A DNA stretch of 33,489 nt from Candidatus Hinthialibacter antarcticus (GTDB lineage Bacteria > Hinthialibacterota > Hinthialibacteria > Hinthialibacterales > Hinthialibacteraceae): positions 1 through 33,489 of the forward strand of contig JAVCCE010000012.1 in the NCBI GenBank assembly GCA_030765645.1. The letters are read 5' to 3'. The stretch's first letter is position 1; each line of letters opens with the position of its first letter. Made by a program: the position numbers and the translations under genes. This document shows positions 1 through 7,370 of the stretch, piece after piece. A model generated the notes under the pieces. That model made no database searches. It was not told where the DNA came from and was given only the letters and a program-made list of their open reading frames with translations.

Positions 1-135
1 AAAGCCCGCACTGAAGCGAGCAGAGTTGTACCCATGCCACACACAGCGAAAGATCAAGTATTGATGAAGAAGCTTCTATAAATCTCAATTCTATTTGTGA
101 AGAAGTATCCAAATACCGGAAGAACCAGAATTAAG
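1..135 (+). repeat. Repeat A, copy 1 (left part cut off by window edge)
   Basis: The first 38 bases match the right half of the palindromic core found whole at 7019-7098, ending in the arm CAGAGTTGTACCCATGCC. The right flank then follows in the same orientation as at 7099 and 12331, with the words CAGCGAAA, CTCAATTCTATTTGTG and CGGAAGAA. About 30 extra bases separate the first two words compared with the copy at 7099. This copy leads straight into the AT-rich gene at 188. Confidence 0.8.
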
Positions 136-187
136 AAAAATTCATGTACAGCATGGCGCTGATCTTATTTTTGAAAATTATCAAGAG

Positions 188-607
188 ATGACATTTAAGG
201 AAATAGCATATGCATGGTCTAAACTAGAGAATTCAAATTTCACTTTCGATGAAGTATTAGAAAGATTAATACAATCTCTATGGATGGGCTATTTTGGAGA
301 AACGCTAGTTATTAGCTTGAAAAGTGAAAATTCTGAAATAAAGAATATACCTGATTCAGCTAAAATAAAAATCAAAAATATTTTCGATTTAAGAAAAAGT
401 TTTTCTTGTGGAAATTTTGAAGATATTGAAACAATTGAAAATGCTTCCAAATGCAAATTAGCAACATATCGAGATTTGTGGGGAGAAGACAAAGACACAT
501 ATTTAAAAGCATATCTATATGAAATTATTTTAATTAAAACACAATTCATTGACGGCATAACGCAGTCAAATATAAGATTACCCGAATGTTGGCAAAAAGA
601 TCATTAG
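188..607 (+). CDS. AT-rich hypothetical protein, 139 aa, possibly a 5'-truncated gene
   Basis: No family is recognised. The predicted product is acidic to neutral with no signal peptide, no membrane segment and no motif I can name; a hydrophobic and aromatic patch (SLWMGYFGE) lies near residues 30-40. The DNA is far richer in A and T than the genes from 836 onward, which suggests recent acquisition. The ATG at 188 has only a weak purine stretch (CAAGAG) before it. The same frame stays open upstream to about position 101 with no ATG, GTG or TTG start that looks usable, and those codons run into repeat A. The gene may therefore be the surviving 3' part of a longer one whose head was replaced by the repeat. 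Confidence 0.5.
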   Translation: MTFKEIAYAWSKLENSNFTFDEVLERLIQSLWMGYFGETLVISLKSENSEIKNIPDSAKIKIKNIFDLRKSFSCGNFEDIETIENASKCKLATYRDLWGEDKDTYLKAYLYEIILIKTQFIDGITQSNIRLPECWQKDH

Positions 608-633
608 CATAACAATTGAAAAATATGTATATT

Positions 634-798
634 GGGTGGCAAGGGCAAGGCTGAGTGCAACGAAGCCAGCCCTTGATTCTAATTTTTCAAGGCCAGTGTT
701 GTTGTAGTAGAACCATGCCTCCCTTTTTAAGGGAGGTGGCGCGTAAGCGCCGGAGGGATCAGCCGTAGGGTGAGCTCGCGAAGCAGTCCACCCTACCA
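634..798. repeat. Composite of repeat modules E, B and D
   Basis: Three modules lie end to end. Module E (634-680, GGGTGGCAAGGGCAAGGC to AGCCCTTGA) recurs at 6621, 25830-25866 (inverted) and 28199. Module B (691-768) carries the palindrome CCTCCCTTTTTAAGGGAGG and recurs six times at 22532-23360. Module D (765-798) starts GTAGGGTG, ends CACCCTAC and is a hairpin. The 73-codon reading frame across them is not a gene. Confidence 0.75.
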
Positions 799-835
799 TT
801 CTCAGCCTTGCCCTTGCCTCCCATTTTAAATCTAT

Positions 836-1726
836 CTACTCCCCATCCATCGCAACCCGAAACCCCATTTCGCCCCAATAGACGTGACCCATTTCAGGCC
901 ACGAAGCGCCGCGCCAAGCGCAGCGCAACAGGCGCTTGAATCCCGAAAAGAAACTACCGCCCTTAAACACGCGCATAGGCCGTTGAATCGCCATGGCGTC
1001 GTCTTGCATGAAGGCGTCCACCCATTCCATCACGTTGCCCGCCATGTCTTCACAGCCATACGGGCTTACCCCATCCGGGAACACGCCGCCCGGCGCCGTG
1101 TAAGCGAATCCGTCCGCCGCGACGGTAGGCAGGCGCTGTCCGGTCTCGCCGCCCACCCAGTTGCAGGCGCCGTCGCGCCAATCGCCGCCCCACGGGAACA
1201 CGCGCCCGTCCACGCCACGCGCCGCTTTCTCCCACTCCATCTCGGTCGGAAGGCGATACGGCTTGCCGGTGCGCTGCGCCAACCAGCGGCAATAGGCTTC
1301 GGCCTCAAAATAACTCACCGCCGCGACGGCGTATTGCTCCATGTGAATCCCGTTATGGCCCGAGTCGCGCCAGCGTCGCGGTTCCGTCCAGCTGAATTGC
1401 TTGCGCGCCGCCCAACCGTCATCGCTCCACCAGTCGGCGTTGTCGTAGCCGCCGTCTTGCATGAAGCGTTCATACTGCTGGTTGCTGATTTCATGCTTGC
1501 CGATCTTGAATGCAGGCAGATCAACCCCATGCTGCTCGAACTCGTGCATCGAAGGAATGTATATCTCACGCTCAGCGGCGCTTGATCCTGATAGAAATTT
1601 CCCCGCAGGAACCTCGACCATCTCCGGCTCAAGCGGATCAACAGCATATACATTGAGTGCGCAAACAAACGCAACCAACAGCGTCGCTTGCAGCCATCGC
1701 GTTCGCCGCCGATAATGCGGGCGCAT
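836..1726 (-). CDS. Exported SUMF1/FGE-fold (PvdO/EgtB superfamily) protein lacking the FGE cysteines
   Basis: The C-type-lectin-like SUMF1 fold is clear from the ordered motifs MVEVPAGKFLSGS, KHEISNQQYERFM, YRLPTEMEWEKAARG, GNVMEWVDAF, RVFKGGSFFSG and the terminal GFRVA. The start is placed at the ATG at 1726, which opens a signal peptide (RRRTRW, then LQATLLVAFVCALNVYA); the longer frame to 1807 would run deep into the divergent gene. In true formylglycine-generating enzymes a cysteine pair follows the GGS motif; here the equivalent stretch reads GGSFFSGFKRLLRCAWR, so those positions are not cysteine. It is therefore unlikely to activate sulfatases by the usual chemistry and may be a structural or binding paralogue. 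Only four bases separate it from the divergent gene at 1731. Confidence 0.88.
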   Translation of the reverse strand: MRPHYRRRTRWLQATLLVAFVCALNVYAVDPLEPEMVEVPAGKFLSGSSAAEREIYIPSMHEFEQHGVDLPAFKIGKHEISNQQYERFMQDGGYDNADWWSDDGWAARKQFSWTEPRRWRDSGHNGIHMEQYAVAAVSYFEAEAYCRWLAQRTGKPYRLPTEMEWEKAARGVDGRVFPWGGDWRDGACNWVGGETGQRLPTVAADGFAYTAPGGVFPDGVSPYGCEDMAGNVMEWVDAFMQDDAMAIQRPMRVFKGGSFFSGFKRLLRCAWRGASWPEMGHVYWGEMGFRVAMDGE

Positions 1727-1730
1727 TCTT

Positions 1731-2837
1731 ATGAAAACACTATCGAACATACAAACCTTTATCGTCCGCCGCCAATCGGCGCTTTTTTGGTTCGCCGTGC
1801 TTGTCATTGCGGCGCTGCGTATTTTCTATTGTTTTCAACTGCAAGTGTATACCACCGATCTAAACCGCAATCTGGCCTATGGCAAGGCGTTTGGCCTCTA
1901 CGGCTTCAAACTCTATGACCTGACGCCCTACGACCTCTCGCCCTGGCCGGTGCAATATTTATGGCCCAACCATCATTACCCCTACCCCGGCGCGACCCTG
2001 TTATTTTTCGCTGCGCTGGCGCAACTCTCGACGGCGATCTGGTTCGGCAAACTGGCGCTGACCGCGCTCGAAGCCGTCAACGCCTGGATGGCGTACAAGA
2101 TCACCAACGACAAATGGTCGGCGCTGCTGCTGTGGTGCAACCCCATCTCGATCTGGTTCGCCTCGCGTGAAGGCCAGTTCGAACCGTGGGTCGCCTTCTG
2201 GACGCTGCTGGCGATTTACGCGCTGCGCCGCGGCAAGCCCTGGGCGCTGGGCGCATTGACGATTGCGGTGCAATGTAAGTTGTTCCCAATTTTGCTTGCG
2301 CCTTTATTTTTCTGGAACCTTTCCTGGCGCGAACCCAAACGCCTGGCGCAAGAAATTGGCTGGGCGGCGCTGAGCCTTACGCCGACCCTTCTCGCAAGCG
2401 TACAGAGCGATTACATGCGGCGCTTTTTATCGCCGGGCTATATTCCCTCCTATAACCCCATCACTTGGAACCTGTCCGACCCGGCGCTGTATCCATTTTT
2501 TCCGTACTGGCTGGTGTTATCCCATTGGATCGCCGGGCTGATATTCGTCGCGGTCGGGTTATGGGGCCTGCGCCAAACCAAGGCATGGCGGCAGTTTTTC
2601 GCGCCGCTGATGCAGGTGTTCGGAGTGAAGGCAAACCTGCTGGGGCAGTTCTGGTACTTGATGGTCGCGGCGCCGTTTTGCATCGCGATTGAAGACGACC
2701 GCTGGCGCCGCCGCATGTTGGTTCTCGCCGCGCTATTGGGCGTCCGTTCGCTGTATTCAATCTTCATCGGCCCGATTGGCTACATGAACCCACCCGACGC
2801 CGTCTATCTGATCCAACAAATTTTTAATGGATTTTGA
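1731..2837 (+). CDS. GT-C type polytopic glycosyltransferase (GT87/DUF2029-like)
   Basis: A 368-residue integral membrane protein with about nine to ten hydrophobic segments, beginning at residues 18-38 (ALFWFAVLVIAALRIFYCF). The long first periplasmic loop, the motif NPISIWFASREGQFEP near residue 140 and the KLFPILLAPLFF segment resemble polyprenol-phosphate-sugar dependent GT-C enzymes of the GT87 group, which add mannose or related sugars on the outer face of the cytoplasmic membrane. The assignment rests on layout and motifs, not an alignment. The ATG at 1731 is chosen because it directly precedes a positively charged N-terminus and the first membrane span; no good ribosome site precedes it. 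The downstream 260 bases carry repeat F. Confidence 0.72.
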   Translation: MKTLSNIQTFIVRRQSALFWFAVLVIAALRIFYCFQLQVYTTDLNRNLAYGKAFGLYGFKLYDLTPYDLSPWPVQYLWPNHHYPYPGATLLFFAALAQLSTAIWFGKLALTALEAVNAWMAYKITNDKWSALLLWCNPISIWFASREGQFEPWVAFWTLLAIYALRRGKPWALGALTIAVQCKLFPILLAPLFFWNLSWREPKRLAQEIGWAALSLTPTLLASVQSDYMRRFLSPGYIPSYNPITWNLSDPALYPFFPYWLVLSHWIAGLIFVAVGLWGLRQTKAWRQFFAPLMQVFGVKANLLGQFWYLMVAAPFCIAIEDDRWRRRMLVLAALLGVRSLYSIFIGPIGYMNPPDAVYLIQQIFNGF

Positions 2838-2930
2838 TATGAGAAATATACAATTCACAACCAAATAAAAATATTGAAACATTGCCCGGTGGGCAAGCTT
2901 TGCGAAAAAAACCTACAGGGTTTCAAATTT

Positions 2931-3013
2931 GGGGAGGGCGAACCTCCTGGTGAGCCGCGATTGATAGAAGGGATTTCGATACTACGCGGCTCGGCGGGAG
3001 CCTCGCCCTCCCC
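2931..3013. repeat. Repeat F, complete copy with inverted ends
   Basis: An 83-bp unit bounded by imperfect inverted ends of about 28 bases: GGGGAGGGCGAACCTCCTGG on the left and GGAGCCTCGCCCTCCCC on the right. Other ends of the same module are at 6820, 11940, 33349 and 33469. The rest of 2838-3146 shows no gene and no other recognisable site. Confidence 0.8.
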
Positions 3014-3146
3014 CGATGAAATTTCAGTGGCAGTCTGAAAAGAGTGAAGCCTGCCCTAACTTTAGAACCCTCCAACCCATCTTGCCCTTCACCGTCGTTT
3101 TGTGAGACAGTTATTCATCACTGAAACGATTGGGAGGATCAATACC

Positions 3147-4325
3147 ATGTTTCGTATCCTGCAACGCACAGTCAGCGCCGTTGTCATATCTTGCCTCGCA
3201 GTTTCATTCGCCTATAGCGAGGGCATGTTAGACGGGCTGGCGATGAAGAAAGAATTCAAAACCAAGCGCATCTCCAGCTACGACCGCAGCGGCGGCAACG
3301 CCGACCGCTACGAGATCAAACCGGGCGACACGCTCACCATGGCCGAGATCGAAGGCGCGGGCGTCATCAAACACATCTGGATCACCATCAATCACCCCGA
3401 CCGCTTATATCGTAGAAACTTGATCCTGCGCATGTATTGGGACGGCGAAGACCAGCCCAGCGTCCAGGCGCCCATCGGCGACTTTTTCGGGCAAGGCTGG
3501 GGCGAAGAATACAACTACGCTTCGCTGCCGCTGGCGGCGGCGCCGGGCAACGGCAAAGCGCTGAACTGCTATTTCCCCATGCCGTTTTCAAAAGGCGCGC
3601 GCATCACCGTCGAGAACGATTCCAGCGAACCCTGTCATGCGTTTTACTACTACGTTGACTATGAAGAACACAAACGCATTGACCGCGACATGTTCCGCTT
3701 TCACGCCTGGTGGAATACCGAAATCACCGAGCCCTGGAAAGGCGACGAAAACGAATGGGGCGCGTTTCGCGGTGAAGACAAGAACCCGATGAACGACCAC
3801 AACTACCTGTTCGCCGACATCGAAGGCGAAGGCCATTACGTCGGCGTCAATTATTTCGTCAACTGCCCCTCGCCGATGTGGTACGGCGAAGGCGACGATA
3901 TGTTTCAGATCGACGGCGAAGACTACCCCTACTCGCTGCACGGCACCGGGACGGAAGATTACTTCAATTCCAGCTGGTGCCCCAAAGAGGTCTACATCCA
4001 TCCATTCTTCGGCTACCCGCGCGTCAACAACGACGTCGGCTGGATGGGCCGCACCCATTGCTACCGCTTCCACATTCAAGACCCGGTCGTATTTACCAAA
4101 TCGCTGCGCGCCAGCATCGAACACGGTCACGCCAACAACATGACCCAGGAAATGTCATCAGTCGCGTATTGGTACCAGAAGGAACCGCACAAGCCTTTCC
4201 CGGAAATCCCCGGCCGTGAGGCCCGCGTTCCCAAACGCAACATCGGCGCGATGGAAATTCATAAATGGCGCGGCGCCTGGCGCGACGCCAAGGGCGGCGG
4301 CGTGTTGTGGGGCAACGAGAAATAG
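3147..4325 (+). CDS. Secreted DUF2961 protein, glycoside hydrolase family GH172
   Basis: A 392-residue exported protein typical of DUF2961, the family that includes GH172 enzymes acting on difructose dianhydride I and D-arabinan. Family signatures are GAGVIKHIWITI (about residues 70-81), LRMYWDGEDQPSVQAPIGDFF (94-114), YYYVDYEE (167-174), GEGHYVGVNYF (227-237) and HGTGTEDYFN (265-274). Glu270 in the last motif is a likely catalytic acid residue by analogy with the family. The start is placed at 3147 because GGGAGG lies nine bases upstream and a signal peptide follows (VVISCLAVSFAYS); the longer frame from 3102 is less likely. The substrate cannot be read from sequence; family knowledge suggests a fructan- or arabinan-type furanoside. 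Stop codon and next gene are nine bases apart. Confidence 0.88.
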   Translation: MFRILQRTVSAVVISCLAVSFAYSEGMLDGLAMKKEFKTKRISSYDRSGGNADRYEIKPGDTLTMAEIEGAGVIKHIWITINHPDRLYRRNLILRMYWDGEDQPSVQAPIGDFFGQGWGEEYNYASLPLAAAPGNGKALNCYFPMPFSKGARITVENDSSEPCHAFYYYVDYEEHKRIDRDMFRFHAWWNTEITEPWKGDENEWGAFRGEDKNPMNDHNYLFADIEGEGHYVGVNYFVNCPSPMWYGEGDDMFQIDGEDYPYSLHGTGTEDYFNSSWCPKEVYIHPFFGYPRVNNDVGWMGRTHCYRFHIQDPVVFTKSLRASIEHGHANNMTQEMSSVAYWYQKEPHKPFPEIPGREARVPKRNIGAMEIHKWRGAWRDAKGGGVLWGNEK

Positions 4326-4334
4326 CAATGTCCA

Positions 4335-6104
4335 ATGTTGAAAACCATGCGTGAACGAATCAAAGCCTTACTCACTCATCCCTACTTGCCATTCATCGTA
4401 GCGGGGGCGGCGATTGTATTTACGCTGCCCTCGCTATTGGTCGGCTGGCAGGCCGACGACTATTACCATCGCGGCATTTTCCTCGACCGCCTGCCGGAAC
4501 AATTGCCGCTGCTATCCATGTTTAGTTTTTTTCATGGCGAGTCGCACATCCACCGTTGGATTGCTGAAGGCATTCTGCCTTGGTGGACCTGGGAAAACAT
4601 CCGCCTATCGTTTTTTCGTCCCGTTTCTATATTCACGCATTGGATTGACTACCAATTCTGGCCGAACACCGCGCCGCTGCATCATCTTCACAACCTGGCG
4701 TGGTACGGCGCTCTTGTCGCGGCGGTCGCGGTATTCTATCGCCGCGTCATGGGCGCAACCTGGATGGCGGGGTTGGCGGCGATGGTATATGCGCTCGACG
4801 ATGGGCGCGGTTTTGCGGTGGGTTGGATCGCCAACCGCAATGCAATCATCGCAACCCTGTTCGGCGTTCTCGCCTTGATTGCGCATGACCGATGGCGCCG
4901 CGACGGTTGGAAGCCAGGCGCATGGCTCAGCCCCGGCCTGCTTCTCATTGCGCTGCTCGCCGCTGAGTTCGGCGTAGGCGCGTTCGCGTTCTTTCTGTCG
5001 TATACGCTCTGTCTAGACCCCGCGCTCTGGCGGCGGCGCTGGATCGCGATTGCGCCTTCATTGATTACGATCCTGGCTTGGCAGATTGGCTATCGCATGA
5101 TGGGCTACGGCGCGTTCGGCTCCAGTTATTACGTCGATCCGGGCGCAACGCCGCTCCAGTTTTTATTCGCCTTCATCGAACGAGCGCCGCTCTTGCTTCA
5201 ATCGCAGTGGTTTGGTTTGCCCGCCGCGCCAGTTATTTTTTTTCCTGAATGGCTACTCAGCGTTTATTGGAGAATTTCGCTTGCCGTTCTGGCGCTGATT
5301 GCGCTTCTGCTGGCGCCACTGTTGCGCGTCAACCAACCGGCGCGTTTCTGGGCGGTTGCTATGCTTCTCGCCCTGGTTCCTGTGTGCGCAGTGTTCCCGG
5401 CGGAACGCCTGCTATTCTTTGTCGGCTTGGGTGCGTTTCCGCTGATCGCCCTGTTAGTGCAATCTGTATTTCAAGATGTTAAATGGCCGGGCGTTCATTG
5501 GGCGTTGCGCCGCCCGGTACGTATGATGATTTATTTTCTGATCTTCCAGCATTGCATCATGGGGCCGTTGCTTCTGCCGTTCTCATCCATCAGCCCAAAA
5601 CTTATTTCGCAGTGGGTAGACCAGCCCGCGCTCAGCGTGCCCGATTCGCCGTCAATTGAGAACGAAACCTGGATCGTCATCAATCCGCCGGTATCGCTGT
5701 TCACCTTTCACATGCCCGCCGTGCGCATCGAACACGGCCTTCATGCGCCCAAAGCGCTTCAGCCGCTGGCGTCGGGGCTGTCGGGCTTCACCATCACCCG
5801 CGATGATGCGCAAACCCTGACCGTACGCCCACAACACGGATTTCTCGCTACTTCATTCGAGCGCCTGCTGCGCGGCGAATCGCAACCGTTGCTTGTAGGA
5901 GAACAAATCGAAACCAATTCTTTCACCGCAACCGTGCTTTCACTCACGCCCGACAACCGCCCGGCGGAAGTGCGTTTTCGCTTTACTGCGCCGCTTGGAG
6001 ATGCGAATTTCCGCTTTTTGCAATGGAAAAACAACCAGTTGGTGGTGTTTGTTCCGCCCGCAATGGGTGGACGTATCGACCTCGATCCGGTGCGCATGTT
6101 CTAA
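4335..6104 (+). CDS. Large GT-C-like membrane protein with C-terminal soluble domain
   Basis: A 589-residue protein with around ten membrane spans in the first 420 residues and a soluble tail from about 430. The first outer loop carries an Asp-Asp pair (WQADDYYH, residues 39-45), the usual site of the catalytic acidic residues in GT-C glycosyltransferases. The block RPVSIFTHWIDY, then APLHHLHNLAWY and WIANRNAIIA resembles bacterial relatives of TMTC and PMT-type enzymes. Function: probably transfer of a lipid-linked sugar outside the membrane; acceptor unknown. It lies nine bases after the GH172 gene and may be cotranscribed. Starts at 4335 and 4347 (MRERIK) are both possible. The sugar specificity and even the transferase activity remain inference. 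Confidence 0.65.
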   Translation: MLKTMRERIKALLTHPYLPFIVAGAAIVFTLPSLLVGWQADDYYHRGIFLDRLPEQLPLLSMFSFFHGESHIHRWIAEGILPWWTWENIRLSFFRPVSIFTHWIDYQFWPNTAPLHHLHNLAWYGALVAAVAVFYRRVMGATWMAGLAAMVYALDDGRGFAVGWIANRNAIIATLFGVLALIAHDRWRRDGWKPGAWLSPGLLLIALLAAEFGVGAFAFFLSYTLCLDPALWRRRWIAIAPSLITILAWQIGYRMMGYGAFGSSYYVDPGATPLQFLFAFIERAPLLLQSQWFGLPAAPVIFFPEWLLSVYWRISLAVLALIALLLAPLLRVNQPARFWAVAMLLALVPVCAVFPAERLLFFVGLGAFPLIALLVQSVFQDVKWPGVHWALRRPVRMMIYFLIFQHCIMGPLLLPFSSISPKLISQWVDQPALSVPDSPSIENETWIVINPPVSLFTFHMPAVRIEHGLHAPKALQPLASGLSGFTITRDDAQTLTVRPQHGFLATSFERLLRGESQPLLVGEQIETNSFTATVLSLTPDNRPAEVRFRFTAPLGDANFRFLQWKNNQLVVFVPPAMGGRIDLDPVRMF

Positions 6105-6199
6105 TCCAATATAGAAGAAGCAAATACCAACAAGTCATTAACCAACTCAATGGTAAGAACTTAAGAAAACCCACCTGGATTCTGCCGCTCGATTTTTCT

Positions 6200-6226
6200 T
6201 AAGCCTGTAACGAAACAGGCCGATAC
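6200..6226 (+). promoter_or_regulatory. Sigma-28 (FliA)-like promoter
   Basis: TAAG at 6200-6203, a spacer of exactly 15 bases, then GCCGATAC at 6219-6226. The known flagellar sigma-28 consensus is TAAA, 15 bases, GCCGATAA, so there are two mismatches over twelve positions. It lies 38 bases before the small gene at 6265, leaving room for a short leader with its ribosome site. Part of the motif also sits in a small hairpin (GCCTGT/ACAGGC), so chance cannot be excluded. Confidence 0.45.
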
Positions 6227-6264
6227 TTTATGTAGGACGGGAATTTTGACAGGAGGTCAAGACC

Positions 6265-6474
6265 ATGTTCGACGCGAAAATAGATGTGGCGCGAAATCAC
6301 GCGATGAACTATTCCACCGCAATGGGGACCAACAAGGATGTCGGTCAAGCGGGCAAGTATGAAGGCAAAGACGGCGGCGCTGGCCCTTACATCTCGCTAC
6401 GAAAACAAAAAAAACAAAAAGAAGAAAAGAAAGAACAACCCGTCGCCCAAGGACACATTAACATCGTCGCCTAA
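6265..6474 (+). CDS. Small lysine-rich protein, 69 aa, stand-alone transcription unit
   Basis: No family is recognised. The residues up to about 45 hold many Gly, Asn and Asp (NYSTAMGTNKD, GKYEGKDGGAGPY); a highly charged stretch follows (KQKKQKEEKKEQ) and the end is hydrophobic (HINIVA). No signal peptide or membrane span is present. What makes it credible is its setting: a near-perfect ribosome site AGGAGGT seven bases before the ATG, a sigma-28-like promoter upstream and an intrinsic terminator 24 bases after the stop. If the promoter is real, the protein could belong to the motility regulon, but that is inference. The frame at 6338 is its shadow. Confidence 0.68.
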   Translation: MFDAKIDVARNHAMNYSTAMGTNKDVGQAGKYEGKDGGAGPYISLRKQKKQKEEKKEQPVAQGHINIVA

Positions 6475-6497
6475 GACTTTGAAAAGAAAGATACGAG

Positions 6498-6535
6498 CGC
6501 CGCTTCATGAAAATGAGGCGGCGTTTTTTGTTTTA
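6498..6535 (+). terminator. Rho-independent terminator of the small gene
   Basis: An 11-bp stem with one G-U pair (CGCCGCTTCAT with ATGAGGCGGCG), a GAAA loop region and a T-rich run TTTTTTGTTTT directly after it. Confidence 0.88.
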
Positions 6536-6602
6536 TTTTAGAAATCTTTGTATATCTCTCATCTTGGAAAAAAATGAAACCGACTCCCTCTCCCTCTGGG
6601 AG

Positions 6603-6752
6603 CAATGTCATTGACTTAAGGGGTGGCAAGGGCAAGGCTGAATAAAATGAAGCCAGCCCTTGAAATATTGTTTGAATGTATCGCTTTATTTGTGCTGTTT
6701 TTAAAATCCCCCCCGGCGTCAAAGACGCCACCCCCTTTATGTAAAGGGGGGC
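6603..6752. mobile_element. Short inverted-end element (module E/G), right end lost
   Basis: Begins with the 18-base end CAATGTCATTGACTTAAG and then matches, base for base over most of its length, the reverse complement of the complete element at 25703-25880: module E, a spacer containing TTGTTTGAATGTATCGCTTT, then the C/G-rich hairpin of module G. The matching right-hand inverted end is absent; similarity stops after the run GGGGGGC. It encodes nothing and has the look of a non-autonomous, MITE-like element. Confidence 0.72.
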
Positions 6753-6775
6753 ATAAAACAAGCCGAGTTTTAAAG

Positions 6776-6902
6776 TAGGGGTGCAGCGTGCTGCACCCGA
6801 ATTCTCCTTCATTGGTCATGGGGAGGGCGAACCTCCTGGTGAGCCGGATAATACCGAAAGTTTGCTCCCTCTCCCCACTGGGAGAGGGCTGGGGGTGAGG
6901 GT
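6776..6902. repeat. Repeat modules H, F (left half) and C in series
   Basis: Module H (6776-6803) is the palindrome GGGTGCAGCGTGCTGCACCC, found again in related form at 12189-12220. From 6820 to 6902 the left half of repeat F is joined to module C (CTCCCTCTCCC, then GGGAGAGGGCTGGGGGTGAGGG). The same F-C junction of about 83 bases recurs at 33349-33433, so the pair was copied as one unit. Confidence 0.75.
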
Positions 6903-6924
6903 TTTGATGAATTGTTATTTTATG

Positions 6925-7148
6925 GTTCATCCGGTAAGTGAATACTTACATTGATGGATGGGCATAATTTTTATTCAGAAACAGGCTCCGGTATTTCAAA
7001 AATTAAAAAACCAAATTAGGCATGGATGCAACTCTGGAAGCGCCTGTGCAAAAGGGCCTGAAAGCCCGCACTGAAGCGAGCAGAGTTGTACCCATGCCGC
7101 ATGCAGCGAAATCTCAATTCAATTTATACAAAAATACCCGGTTTTCGG
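6925..7148 (+). repeat. Repeat A, full copy with palindromic core
   Basis: An element of about 225 bp. The left flank starts near TCATCCGGTAAGTGA. The core at 7019-7098 has 18-base inverted arms (GGCATGGATGCAACTCTG and CAGAGTTGTACCCATGCC) around a 44-base asymmetric middle. The right flank begins CAGCGAAATCTCAATTC. The flanks recur in reverse order and orientation at 24950-25203, whereas the core there reads the same way as here. Partial copies are at 1-135 and 12304-12395. Confidence 0.82.
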
Positions 7149-7154
7149 AAGAGC

Positions 7155-7321
7155 CTACTTTATAAACGTGTTAAAAGTTTTTAAGAATTTCATAGTTGCT
7201 TCATCGTCTAAAACATCTCCAGAGTATTCACATCTATATAACCCTTGGAGATTAGAAGGCAATTTAATACCTTGCTGTTAACAAAATTTTTCATCATGAA
7301 CTTCAGAAGTACGTAAAACTT
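7155..7321 (-). pseudogene. C-terminal remnant of a broken, unidentified gene
   Basis: Reading on the minus strand, the last about 40 codons before a stop give a protein-like tail (GIKLPSNLQGLYRCEYSGD, then EATMKFLKTFNTFIK), preceded by VLRTSEVHDEKF. The tail reminds me of C-termini of TIR-like predicted nucleotide-binding proteins linked to defence, but this is from memory and unproven. The remnant is short, broken, and cut on its upstream side by module C at 7322. It is AT-rich like the genes at 188 and 16388-18338. Confidence 0.45.
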
Positions 7322-7356
7322 TCCCCTCATCCTAACCTTCTCCCAGAGGGAGAAGG
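7322..7356. repeat. Repeat C copy
   Basis: CCCCTCATCCTAACCTTCTC followed by CCAGAGGGAGAAGGG, a module seen eight times in the window: 6583, 6863, 7322, 12104, 16279, 28471, 28577 and 33392. The CTCCC/GGGAG centre can form a hairpin and may act as a weak terminator for the minus-strand gene that ends at 7371. Confidence 0.8.
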
Positions 7357-7370
7357 GATTCCGTTTATAA

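Noticed and set aside
578-799. 73-codon minus-strand reading frame
   Set aside because: It lies wholly in repeat modules E, B and D and its codons only mirror the hairpins.
884-1585. 233-codon plus-strand frame opposite the SUMF1-fold gene
   Set aside because: Antisense shadow of a GC-rich gene with clear family motifs on the other strand.
6471-6930. Two minus-strand frames of about 100 codons
   Set aside because: They run through the terminator and modules E, G, H, F and C; no ribosome site and no protein-like composition.
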